A stretch of DNA of 64,000 bases, from positions 5,872,501 through 5,936,500 of the forward strand of contig NZ_CP100604.1 in NCBI RefSeq assembly GCF_031202265.1. The letters are read 5' to 3'. The translations under genes and the position numbers were made by a program. The notes under the pieces are model-generated. The model did no database searches. It saw nothing but the letters and a program-made list of their open reading frames with translations, and was not told where the DNA came from. This DNA is from Bradyrhizobium sp. Ash2021 (GTDB taxonomy: Bacteria > Pseudomonadota > Alphaproteobacteria > Rhizobiales > Xanthobacteraceae). Of this stretch, positions 44,280-51,850 are shown in pieces. How positions within the stretch are numbered: position 1 is the first letter of the stretch; each line of letters starts with the position of its first letter.

Positions 44280-44511
44280 CTCACGCAGCCGGCAGCTACA
44301 TACCTATGTGAGCCTGGTCGATCACATCAGGAGTGAGGTGGACAACGCTTGGTCATCCTTCCGCAACGCGCGGGCAAGTTGATCGGTTCGACCAGATACG
44401 ACAACATCGCGCACTGGTCCGAGAATAGAGCAATGCCTCTACGACATGTCGCGGACAGGTCAAGGCTATTGCGAGAGACCGTCGTCAATGAGCGGCAACG
44501 GAAGCGGATCG

Positions 44512-46095
44512 TCAAGTTGCAATGCCCTGATATCTGAACTCCGTCATCATGCCGGTGGCCTGGTGGTAGAGATTGTGACAGTGGAACGCCCATCGCCCGG
44601 GATTGTTGGCGTCGAAAGCGATCCGGACACGGCCCATCGGCATGACCAGAACAGTGTCGCGGACGGCGCCCTGCATCGGCCGGCCGTCGATCGCGATCAC
44701 CTGGAAATCATGGCCATGCAGATGCATCGGATGCGCCATCATCGAGCGGTTGACCAGTTCGATCTCGACACGCTGCCCCTTCTCCAGCATGAGCGGCGTG
44801 ACCTGCGGCCAGTACTCGCCGTTCATGGACCATGCATAAGGCTTCATTCCGCCGGCGAGCTCGATCGTTCGGTCGACATCCGCATGGCGAGCTGACAACG
44901 GCTCCACGGCCGTGAGCCGGGCCTCCAGTGAATTGTCCACCTGCGGCACCGCGTGGGCGCTCTCTGCCATCCGCGCAATTCGCGCCCCGGGCGTGGTGAG
45001 CACGATCCCGGTCTGCCGATCATTGCCTTCGACGCGGGCCAGAATCGGAAACGCTCCTGTCTCCGGCAGATCAATCAGGACATCGAGGCGTTGGGCCATC
45101 GCGATGGGGAAGCGGCTGCTCGCCACCGGATTTACGGGGTGGCCGTCGGTCGCCGCCACGCGGCCGACGAGTTCACCGAGATCGACCCAGAACTGGCTCG
45201 AGGACGCGCCGTTGATGATGCGGAGCCGGATCCGGCCGCCGCGCTCGACGTGCACGATCTCCGGATCGGCGAGCGTCCGATCGTTGGCAAGAAAGGCGTC
45301 GTAATGAACATCATTCAGATCCATATGCATGCCGCCCAGCCGCGACATGTCCATTCCTGACATGCCGGCTTCGGGCGCGTCGGCAGCCATGCTGCTCATG
45401 CTTGCATGCGGCGCATTGCTGCCGACTGTGCGAGCTGCAGTCTTCTCCATCTTTTGTGCCATCGCTTGTGCCGTGGCCGCGCTCGTGCCGGTGAGGCCGG
45501 CGAGCACCTCTTCCGGTGTTCGAAAGGTGAAGTCGTGCAGCATGAGAACGATTTCCTGCCGGTCTTCGCGAAGCTCCGCGGCGTCATGAACGATGAGCGG
45601 CGCGGTCATCAGGCTCTGCTCCTGCATGTCCTGATGCGAATGCATCCAATACGTGCCCGGAACCGGAGCATAGTCGTAGGCTTGAACCGCGCCGTTCGCG
45701 ATCGGCGGGCTCTCCGGCCACGGAAAGCCGTCCTGTGTCCAGGGCGGGAGTTGCCCATGCCAATGCACAATGGTGCGCGTGCCAGCCTCATTCGCGAGGT
45801 CCACGCGGAACCGTTCCCCGGGGGCGAGGCGAAGCCCCGAACGGCCATCCGAACCGATCAGCCCGAAGACCTTGGCCGGCCGACCATTGACCTCAATAAC
45901 CCGTGTTATGGCGACGAGCCGCTTCCCAGCAGAGCCTGCGGCGCGCCCCGCGCCCGGGAGCATGGGCAGAGCCGCAGCGGCGATCGCCACCTTCAGAAAG
46001 CGACGCCGAGAGAAGGGATCAACCCGCAAATGCGAGTTTTGGCCCGCCGCGGCGGCATCTGAATGATTAGGAATAGGGGCATGCTGCTCAAGCAT
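44512..46095 (-). CDS. Tat-exported multicopper oxidase (copper-resistance type)
   Basis: A 527-residue multicopper oxidase. The N-terminus has a twin-arginine signal, 'SRRRFLKVAIAAAALPMLPG'. The trinuclear and type 1 copper ligands are complete: 'TIVHWHGQLPP', 'GTYWMHSHQDMQEQ', 'HPMHLHGHDFQVI' and 'WAFHCHNLYHQATGM'. A Met-rich insert (about residues 235-265, 'MSGMDMSRLGGMHMD') resembles copper-binding loops of CueO/CopA, suggesting periplasmic Cu(I) oxidation. Of several in-frame ATGs I choose 46095, nine bases after GGAG. A CsoR-type operator lies 24-40 bp upstream, so expression is probably copper-induced. Its flanks are repeat and relic sequence, consistent with acquisition. Confidence 0.92.
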   Translation of the reverse strand: MLEQHAPIPNHSDAAAAGQNSHLRVDPFSRRRFLKVAIAAAALPMLPGAGRAAGSAGKRLVAITRVIEVNGRPAKVFGLIGSDGRSGLRLAPGERFRVDLANEAGTRTIVHWHGQLPPWTQDGFPWPESPPIANGAVQAYDYAPVPGTYWMHSHQDMQEQSLMTAPLIVHDAAELREDRQEIVLMLHDFTFRTPEEVLAGLTGTSAATAQAMAQKMEKTAARTVGSNAPHASMSSMAADAPEAGMSGMDMSRLGGMHMDLNDVHYDAFLANDRTLADPEIVHVERGGRIRLRIINGASSSQFWVDLGELVGRVAATDGHPVNPVASSRFPIAMAQRLDVLIDLPETGAFPILARVEGNDRQTGIVLTTPGARIARMAESAHAVPQVDNSLEARLTAVEPLSARHADVDRTIELAGGMKPYAWSMNGEYWPQVTPLMLEKGQRVEIELVNRSMMAHPMHLHGHDFQVIAIDGRPMQGAVRDTVLVMPMGRVRIAFDANNPGRWAFHCHNLYHQATGMMTEFRYQGIAT

Positions 46096-46118
46096 CGTAA
46101 TCAACTCCATCTTAGTGT

Positions 46119-46135
46119 ATACCCCCATGGGGTAT
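46119..46135 (-). promoter_or_regulatory. CsoR/RcnR-type metal-responsive operator
   Basis: ATACCCCCATGGGGTAT is a 7-3-7 inverted repeat with central C and G tracts flanked by AT, the form bound by CsoR/RcnR-family copper, nickel or cobalt repressors. It sits 24-40 bp upstream of the multicopper oxidase start, where it would overlap the promoter. No csoR gene is in the window. The regulator and metal are inferred. Confidence 0.65.
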
Positions 46136-46368
46136 CTAAGGCGCGTAGGAGACGACAACAACGCTTCATGCCATCACTACCGCTTGAAGGAGATCGAACG
46201 CGGTGCTGGTTCCGAACCATTCGGGTGGTCTGACGTTGTGGCCTGATCTTGCTAGGGATCGGTTCGAGCTGATGGCCGACTTACTCCTGCACGCGCTTGC
46301 TATGGCATTTGCCACGGGATGGGAGATTCCCTGGCTGGGCTTCACGCTGTCTGCAGTCGTGTTGTGGC

Positions 46369-46396
46369 CGGAGTTCGAATCTCTTTAGGGGCGCCA
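46369..46396 (+). other. tRNA 3'-end-like sequence, possible att site
   Basis: The stretch CGGAGTTCGAATCTCTT, then TAGGGGCG and CCA, has the layout of a T-arm with TTCGAAT loop, an acceptor strand and CCA, most like a tRNA-Glu 3' end. No rest of a tRNA precedes it. Integrating islands leave such fragments as attachment sites. It lies in the 460-bp gap 46096-46555, in which I see no supported gene. Confidence 0.4.
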
Positions 46397-46555
46397 CTGT
46401 AAACGAACAACCGATGGCGATGATCCGGTAGCGCCGTGCTAATAACGTCCGGAATTGGCCCATAGCGGCGTTTAACTGCGATGCGGAATTTGGTCTGCTA
46501 TCGGGGCATAGCGGACCTAGCAAGCCGTCCACTTGGCAGATTATGGGTTCACGGC

Positions 46556-46735
46556 CTAGCTACTAAATTCCTCGCTCATCACATCCAGGGTTCTTATGAC
46601 CGCTTGTTTTAACTCCCCTGCCTTCTTCTTTTCCTTGGTGTCATAGTGCTGTGCGAGGGCATCAAGATAGACTTTCCTGGTATCGACCAAGTTGGACAGT
46701 TCTCGCAAGCTTGCCCGTCCTGCGGTCCAGCGTTC
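46556..46735 (-). pseudogene. 3' remnant of an unidentified gene
   Basis: The minus-strand frame ending at 46556 encodes a charged helical tail, 'LVDTRKVYLDALAQHYDTKE' then 'KKKAGELKQAVIRTLDVMS'. It looks coding, unlike the frame upstream, which is only the shadow of the enoyl-CoA hydratase gene. The join at about 46735 coincides with the hydratase stop. It may be a truncated gene end left by a deletion or insertion. The parent family is not recognised. Confidence 0.35.
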
Positions 46736-47507
46736 AGCGCCCGCTGAACCGCGCCGCGCGTTTCTCGAGAAAGGCATTGCGGCCTTCGAGCGCGTCCGCA
46801 GTCCGGCGTATTTCAGCCTGCGTCTCGATTTCGCGGCGGAACTGTTCGGCATAGCCTGAATGTTCGCTTTGCTCGATCAGGTGCCGGGTCGCCACCAGCG
46901 CCCGCGTCGGACCGCTTGCGAGCCTGCGCGCCAGCGCGAGCGCGCCGTCGAGCAGCGCGGCATCGTCGAACACGTCCCGCACCAATCCCCACTCCCTCGC
47001 GCGATCGGCCGAGAGCGGCTCGTTCGTCAGCATCAGTTCGAGCGCGCGCTGCCGCCCCACCAGGCGCGGCAACAGCCAGGTCGAACCGAGATCGGGAACC
47101 AGCGCGATGCGGCTGAACACCTGGATGAAAGTCGCCGAACGCGCCGCGACGATCATGTCGCCCGCCATCGCGAGGCTGAAGCCGCCGCCGGCGGCAACGC
47201 CGTTGACTGCGACCACGACCGGCACCCGGCATTCCCGCAACGCCTGAAACGTCGGCCAGTAATAGCGCATCACGCCGGCAACGATGTCGTCGCCGAGGAT
47301 CGCCGCGGCCTTGAGATTCTGGCCGGAGCAAAAGCCGCGGCCGGCGCCGGTCAGCACCAGCGCGCGAATTTTAGGATCGCCGGTCATCTCGCCGATGGCG
47401 GCAGCGAGATCGCCGAGCAGATCGGGGGTCATCGCGTTCAGGCTGCTGGGCTCATCCAGCGTCAGTACGCCGACGCTATCGTCACGCTCCCGCTTAACTC
47501 CCGGCAT
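46734..47507 (-). CDS. Enoyl-CoA hydratase/isomerase (PaaG-like)
   Basis: A 257-residue crotonase-fold enzyme. The first oxyanion motif is 'RALVLTGAGRGFCSGQNLKA', the second 'VVVAVNGVAAGGGFSLAMAG'. The active-site loop 'FSRIALVPDLGSTWLLPRLV' has an Asp where PaaG and related epoxide isomerases have their catalytic Asp, rather than the Glu of classical hydratases. That favours an isomerase of the 2-(1,2-epoxy-1,2-dihydrophenyl)acetyl-CoA type. No other paa genes are adjacent. It precedes nothing in operon on its strand except a gene remnant, and the MBL hydrolase lies 36 bp upstream on the same strand. Confidence 0.88.
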   Translation of the reverse strand: MPGVKRERDDSVGVLTLDEPSSLNAMTPDLLGDLAAAIGEMTGDPKIRALVLTGAGRGFCSGQNLKAAAILGDDIVAGVMRYYWPTFQALRECRVPVVVAVNGVAAGGGFSLAMAGDMIVAARSATFIQVFSRIALVPDLGSTWLLPRLVGRQRALELMLTNEPLSADRAREWGLVRDVFDDAALLDGALALARRLASGPTRALVATRHLIEQSEHSGYAEQFRREIETQAEIRRTADALEGRNAFLEKRAARFSGR

Positions 47508-47543
47508 TTTGTCTCTCCCTGTTCTTGTTACTGACCGGTGCGA

Positions 47544-48524
47544 TCACCGCCCCGCCGTCAACGGCTTCAAGGGTTCGCCATTCGGCGCGAACGCCTCGAC
47601 CTTGTCAGAGATCGTGAACGACATCAGGTCGCGCCCGACAATCAGCGGCCCCTTGTAGGTGGTCTGCGTCCGCGCGATCAGCGTCTCCTCCGGCACATCC
47701 TGCACCGGCTTCACCGTGGCAAACACGATGTGGGAATACACCGCGAGCTTCGGCTTCGCGCTGGTAAAAATTTTTCCGGCCTCTTCGGGCGAGGTGTGAT
47801 GATCTTCGATGGCACGGTAGTTCGGATAGTCTTTCAACAGAGCCGGGTCGATCACGGCGACCTCGTGGATCAGGAGATCGGCGCCTTCGGCCGCGTTCTC
47901 GATCCGCGCATCGGGCTTGGTGTCGCCCGACAGCACGAGCTTCTTGCCGTCGTATTCGACGACATAGCCAAAAGACGGATTGATCTTGTCGCCGTGATTG
48001 ACCTCGATCGCGCTGACCCTGACGCCGTTACGCTCATAGGCGGGCCCAGGCTCGATATCCTTCGCCGCGAACGCGACGCCTTCAGGCGGATAATTCTCGT
48101 CGTCGATCCGGATGCGAATGTCCTCGGAGAACGCCTTGGTGAGATTTTCCGTCATCGCCAACGTCCCCTTCGGCCCAAAAATCACCATCGGCGATTTGCG
48201 CGAGCCGTAGGGTGTACCTAACCAGCCGGTCAGCCACATGTCCGGCAGGCCCACGACATGGTCCGAATGCAGATGCGTGATGAAATGCGCCGTGATCGAG
48301 CCAAGCGGAAGCTTCTTCTGAAACAGCCGAATGGTCGAACCGCGGCCGAGATCGAAGATCAGCCGCTCCGATCCTGCTTCAACCAGCGTGGAGGCACTGA
48401 AACTGCCAGGCCGCGGCGTCGGCGTGCCCGTCCCAAGCAGCGTCACCCTCATCTCGCCAGCGCTGACCTCACCGGCGAAGACGGAAGCGGCGACCGACAG
48501 CACAAAGCCCAGCTTGAATCGCAT
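47544..48524 (-). CDS. MBL-fold metallohydrolase, exported
   Basis: A 326-residue metallo-beta-lactamase-fold protein of the RNase Z/arylsulfatase-like group. It has a signal peptide (residues 1-22, 'LGFVLSVAASVFAGEVSA'), then 'MRVTLLGTGTPTPRPGSFSA', the metal motif 'FITHLHSDHVVGLPDMWLTG' (HxHxDH), 'GYVVEYDGKKLVLSGDTKPD' and a late 'IEDHHTSPEEAGKI'. A signal peptide makes a role in tRNA processing unlikely; a periplasmic hydrolase is more plausible. GGAGGAAA precedes the ATG at 48524, which excludes the long upstream extension. The enoyl-CoA hydratase gene follows after 36 bp, so the two may share an operon. Confidence 0.88.
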   Translation of the reverse strand: MRFKLGFVLSVAASVFAGEVSAGEMRVTLLGTGTPTPRPGSFSASTLVEAGSERLIFDLGRGSTIRLFQKKLPLGSITAHFITHLHSDHVVGLPDMWLTGWLGTPYGSRKSPMVIFGPKGTLAMTENLTKAFSEDIRIRIDDENYPPEGVAFAAKDIEPGPAYERNGVRVSAIEVNHGDKINPSFGYVVEYDGKKLVLSGDTKPDARIENAAEGADLLIHEVAVIDPALLKDYPNYRAIEDHHTSPEEAGKIFTSAKPKLAVYSHIVFATVKPVQDVPEETLIARTQTTYKGPLIVGRDLMSFTISDKVEAFAPNGEPLKPLTAGR

Positions 48525-48809
48525 CGAACATTTCCTCCGGCCGCCAGCATTCGTTGATCGAGCTGTTTGACGCGGCGCGAAACCTAGGGAACCGAGCCGG
48601 GATGCCAATGTCAACGCCGGCGCGGTTTCGGCGCCGACTCCGGTTGACACGGAGGCCGCAGTCGCACGTCGCGCGGCAATTTTGCGCGCGACCTCTAACC
48701 CCCTCCTGCCCACACTTGATGCAACCGGTGCAACCCGCGCTAACCTCTCATTAACCCTGTCGGCCGTAGGGTCAAACGACGCCGAAAGACCGGCTGTCGG
48801 GTGGCGAAG

Positions 48810-49424
48810 ATGTCGTTTGCGCAGAAAAAATCCAGTCTTCCGGCAGCTCAGGAGCGACGCCGCTTCCAGCGGGTGAAGGTCCACCTGCTCGGCCGCTACA
48901 TGCTGCCGGACCGGCGCGAATTTCCCTGCCAGATTATCAACATGTCGCCGGGCGGACTGGCCCTGCTGGCGCCCGGCATCGGCAATGTCGGCGACCGCGT
49001 GATCGCCTATCTCGACCATATCGGCCGGGTCGAGGGCAAGATCACCCGCATTATCGACAACGGCTTTGCGATGACCGTCGTCTCCACCGCACGCAAGCGC
49101 GACAAGCTCGCCGCCCAGCTCACCTGGCTTGCCAACCGCGACATCCTCAATTTGCCGGAAGACCGCCGCCACGACCGTATCGTGCCGCGCAACCCGATCG
49201 CGCTGCTCACGCTCGAAGACGGCAGCCGAATGACCTGCCGCATCATCGACCTGTCGGCGTCGGGGGCTGCGATTGCCGCGGAAAACCGCCCGCCGCTGAG
49301 ATCGCTGGTGATGCTCGGCAAGGTGCAGTCGCGCGTGGTGCGAAACCTCGAGGAAGGTTTTGCGCTCGAGTTCATCCACGAGCAGAGCGCGGACACCATC
49401 GAGGAAGCGGTTACCAACAAGTAG
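48810..49424 (+). CDS. PilZ-domain protein
   Basis: A 204-residue protein with two PilZ-like domains. The first starts 'ERRRFQRVKVHLLGRYMLPD', supplying the R-x3-R c-di-GMP-binding arginines, with 'NMSPGGLALLAPG' as the second motif (D/N-x-S-x-x-G). The second has 'RRHDRIVPRNPIALLTLEDG' and 'IIDLSASGAAIAAENRPP'. It would therefore bind cyclic di-GMP and act on motility, polysaccharide or adhesion through an unknown partner. The ATG at 48810 is preferred to a GTG at 48801. A REP element lies just downstream. Confidence 0.88.
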   Translation: MSFAQKKSSLPAAQERRRFQRVKVHLLGRYMLPDRREFPCQIINMSPGGLALLAPGIGNVGDRVIAYLDHIGRVEGKITRIIDNGFAMTVVSTARKRDKLAAQLTWLANRDILNLPEDRRHDRIVPRNPIALLTLEDGSRMTCRIIDLSASGAAIAAENRPPLRSLVMLGKVQSRVVRNLEEGFALEFIHEQSADTIEEAVTNK

Positions 49425-49435
49425 AGTTGGCTTTC

Positions 49436-49528
49436 GTTTTTGGCGCGTTTTCTACCGCAGATAACTCTACGCAATCTGCGTAAACTTGATTGCCATGCGA
49501 ACCGGGATCCACTTCGCTGGAAAACGCT
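49436..49528. repeat. Dispersed REP, inverted copy
   Basis: It contains GCGCGTTTTCTACCGCAGAT, CTACGCAATCTGCGTAAAC and GATCCACTTCGCTGGAAAAC. The last part is the reverse complement of the core of the repeat at 26561-26656. The element separates the PilZ and cupin genes, which converge here. Confidence 0.8.
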
Positions 49529-49535
49529 TTGCCGT

Positions 49536-50168
49536 TCATTCGCCCCGCTTGGCCGGTTTCGACAAATAGTCCTGCGATTGCGCCTCGCTCTTCAGCGGCG
49601 TGACTTTGTCCGGGTCGATCCGCACCATCAGATAGTCGACGTGATCCTCGATCCTGGTGAACCAGTGACCGGTGCCGGCCGGAATGACGACGACGTCGCC
49701 GGCCTTGATCTCGTAGGCGATGCCGTCGCGAACCTCGGACCCGTTGTTTCCCGGACCGTTGAATTCGACGACGGTGCGCATGGTCGCCGGCCGCCGCTGC
49801 CGGTTGACGATATCGGGGCCCAGCACCAGTGTCGCAGCCCCCGACAGCACATGATAGACCTCGCTGATCTGGTCATGTTCGGCGACTGAATCGGGATTTG
49901 GCTTGTCGAGCTTGCCGCGATGAACCATTCCGATGCCGATATTGGCCTTGCCGATATCGATATCCCGCACCTGCTGATCGAGCAGCTTCTCGGCGAGTGC
50001 CTTCTTCGTATAGGCCTCGAGTTCGCTGACCGGGATGTAGGTGCCGGGGCACATCGGGCAGGTCGGCTGCGGATCGGTCGGGTTGATCCTGGCTTGCGGC
50101 TGGGCTTGCGCCTGGACCCCGACCAGCAGGCACGACAGCGTCGACAAAACCCAAACGAGCCGTTTCAT
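49536..50168 (-). CDS. Exported cupin-domain protein
   Basis: A 210-residue periplasmic protein with a signal peptide (residues 1-22, ending 'VQAQAQPQ') and a single cupin barrel. The barrel strands include 'GMVHRGKLDKPNPDSVAEHD', 'SEVYHVLSGAATLVLGPDIV' and 'VVVIPAGTGHWFTRIEDHVD', giving the HxH/E and H metal positions only in part. A short Cys motif, 'PTCPMCPGTYIPV', precedes the barrel. The function is unknown. GGGAGG six bases before the ATG at 50168 sets the start. Confidence 0.82.
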   Translation of the reverse strand: MKRLVWVLSTLSCLLVGVQAQAQPQARINPTDPQPTCPMCPGTYIPVSELEAYTKKALAEKLLDQQVRDIDIGKANIGIGMVHRGKLDKPNPDSVAEHDQISEVYHVLSGAATLVLGPDIVNRQRRPATMRTVVEFNGPGNNGSEVRDGIAYEIKAGDVVVIPAGTGHWFTRIEDHVDYLMVRIDPDKVTPLKSEAQSQDYLSKPAKRGE

Positions 50169-50606
50169 GAAGGCCTCCCTGTTTTTCCGGCATGCATGCA
50201 CGGCCTTTCGGCTTTGCCAAGCGCGCCATTCACCGCCCGAATTCGCATGAACGAAGACAGCGTTACCGCGCCGTAAATCGTAGCGCCCCCGCGACCGCCG
50301 ATTTTCAGGCGTGCGAGGCTGCGTCCGCGTTTTCCGGCGTCGGCTTTGCAGCATTCGACCGCAACCGCGCGCGGTTAATGGCGGGAACGTTTGCGGCGAC
50401 AACGCGCGGCGTAGCGGCGCTTTCCGCGTTAATATGTAAAATTTGAATCAATTGCAGTTGCTTCAAATTTTAGTCGAGTTTTACTCAAGTATATATCGAA
50501 TTATCCGCATCTTTTACTTGTATTCACGTCAAATGTACTTGGCTTACTTAGCGGCGGTGCAAAGCCTTTGTGCGAAACATGGTCCCAACAAAAAACGGGG
50601 GCCACA
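50169..50606. other. AT-rich promoter region upstream of the BTLCP gene
   Basis: 438 bp with no gene. From about 50430 to 50560 the sequence turns sharply AT-rich ('AATATGTAAAATTTG', 'CAAGTATATATCGAATTATC'), unlike its surroundings. It lies between divergent genes and is a likely promoter or binding region for a DNA-bending or silencing protein. Confidence 0.5.
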
Positions 50607-51227
50607 ATGTTGTTCAGGGGACAGGGGAAGGGACTGGCGGTCGTCGCCGTCCTGCTAATGAGTGTTTCAATGAGTGTCTCGGCGAAAGCCGGCGACGCAC
50701 TCTATGCCAGCCTTGGCGAGACCACACGTTCGCCGATCGGCTGGGTCGAATTCTGCGCCGAGAATCCCGGCGAGTGCCGCGGCGGTGCGTCACAGCCGCG
50801 CGACATCGTGATGTCGCAGACGGCATGGCGGGATCTGCTGCGGGTCAACAAATGGGTCAACGAAACCGTCAAGCCGATCACCGACATGGATCATTGGGGC
50901 GTGATCGAGAAATGGTCGTTGCCGACGGATGGCTACGGCGATTGCGAGGACTACGTGCTGCTGAAGCGCAAGATGCTGATCGACGCCGGCTGGCCGCGGG
51001 AAGCGCTGCTGATCACGGTGGTGCGCGACAAGAAGGGCGAAGGCCACGCGGTGCTGACCGTGAAAACCGACAAGGGCGAGTTTGTCCTCGACAACCAGAA
51101 CGAAAGCGTCGTGGCCTGGACCGAGACCGGCTACCGCTTCGTAAAGCGTCAGTCGCAGAGCGATCCAAACGTGTGGGTCTCGCTCGGTGACAACCGTCCG
51201 GCGGTCTCCACCGCCAGCTCCCGCTAA
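50607..51227 (+). CDS. Transglutaminase-like cysteine protease (LapG/BTLCP family)
   Basis: A 206-residue periplasmic cysteine protease of the bacterial transglutaminase-like family (DUF920), which includes LapG, the adhesin-releasing protease controlled by c-di-GMP via LapD. A signal peptide covers residues 1-28. The catalytic Cys is in 'YGDCEDYVLLKRKML' (about residue 113), the His in 'GEGHAVLTVKT', and the Asp in 'EFVLDNQNESV'. No lapD gene is adjacent, but a LapBCE-like exporter lies 7.4 kb downstream. The ATG at 50607 follows GGGGG; a start at 50568 would add a non-signal sequence. A hairpin and terminator follow the stop. Confidence 0.88.
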   Translation: MLFRGQGKGLAVVAVLLMSVSMSVSAKAGDALYASLGETTRSPIGWVEFCAENPGECRGGASQPRDIVMSQTAWRDLLRVNKWVNETVKPITDMDHWGVIEKWSLPTDGYGDCEDYVLLKRKMLIDAGWPREALLITVVRDKKGEGHAVLTVKTDKGEFVLDNQNESVVAWTETGYRFVKRQSQSDPNVWVSLGDNRPAVSTASSR

Positions 51228-51251
51228 CGCAAGGAATTACGAACCCGCGAC

Positions 51252-51332
51252 CCGGTCACATCCCCACCCCTCCCCGTCCCAGACCGGTTCGCGCGCGGCC
51301 AGCCTTCCCCCAAAGGCTGGCCGCAACTTTTT
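51252..51332 (+). ncRNA. Candidate 3'-UTR or small RNA with C-rich loop
   Basis: After the BTLCP stop, CCGGTC (51252-51257) and GACCGG (51282-51287) pair and present a 24-nt loop containing ACATCCCCACCCCTCCCCG, which could base-pair with ribosome-binding sites. A perfect terminator follows. This hairpin-plus-terminator form is that of alphaproteobacterial anti-Shine-Dalgarno small RNAs. No separate promoter is visible, so it may be processed from the BTLCP mRNA. Confidence 0.45.
51295..51332 (+). terminator. Rho-independent terminator
   Basis: A perfect 12-bp stem (GCGGCCAGCCTT / AAGGCTGGCCGC, 51295-51306 and 51313-51324) with a short CCCCCA loop is followed by AACTTTTT. It ends the BTLCP transcript or the candidate small RNA. 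Confidence 0.9.
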
Positions 51333-51345
51333 GGGGACAGCAAAA

Positions 51346-51850
51346 AACACTGAAATCCAAAGGGATTTACTCAGGCCCCTGCTGACGGTTGGCGACGTTT
51401 CGAGACGCAACGACTCGGCAACACGACGTGGTCAAGTCGGGGAAAATCTGGGGAATACGCTCCGTGGATGTTCACCCATGAATATCCGGTTCCCTTTATC
51501 CCTCCAGCAGCGCGCCGACGAGGTGATCGAATGAGGTGATGCTTGCTGCGGTGCGTGGGTCGGTCCTGGCACTTTTGTATGGACCAGCTGCGTTTCGCAA
51601 GAGAGCTTGTGCGTGAATAGCGGAAGTCGCTGATATGTATCCGGCCTGTTTGGTCGGCTCGCGGGCCGTGGCCTCGATGGGAAATCGAGAAGACGAGTTC
51701 AACGAGGTACTCCACTGCCAGACCGACGGACGGTTTTGCTGAGAACGGACGAGGTGTTCGCCTCTGCTGACTAGGCGCGCTTCGAAACTTGGTTTACCAT
51801 CGACTTCGTCTTTTGTGCATCGCCGTTTCGGCGTCCTCATCCCAACGTTA
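51346..51850. other. Gene-poor stretch before the IS256 element
   Basis: No credible gene. A minus-strand open frame (to 51496, ending 'SITSFDHLVGALLEG') resembles non-coding repeat-derived frames often seen in Bradyrhizobium, so I do not call it. Before the IS arrived, this sequence followed the histidine kinase stop directly. Confidence 0.5.

Noticed and set aside
46203..46388. 61-codon plus-strand frame after the CsoR-type operator
   Set aside because: No family resemblance. It ends inside the tRNA-like fragment and has only a weak ribosome site.
46369..46396. A complete tRNA gene
   Set aside because: Only a T-arm/acceptor-like end is present; no D-arm or anticodon arm can be folded upstream.
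51496..51850. Minus-strand frame next to the IS256 element
   Set aside because: Resembles repeat-derived, non-coding frames. It continues into the IS only by chance.
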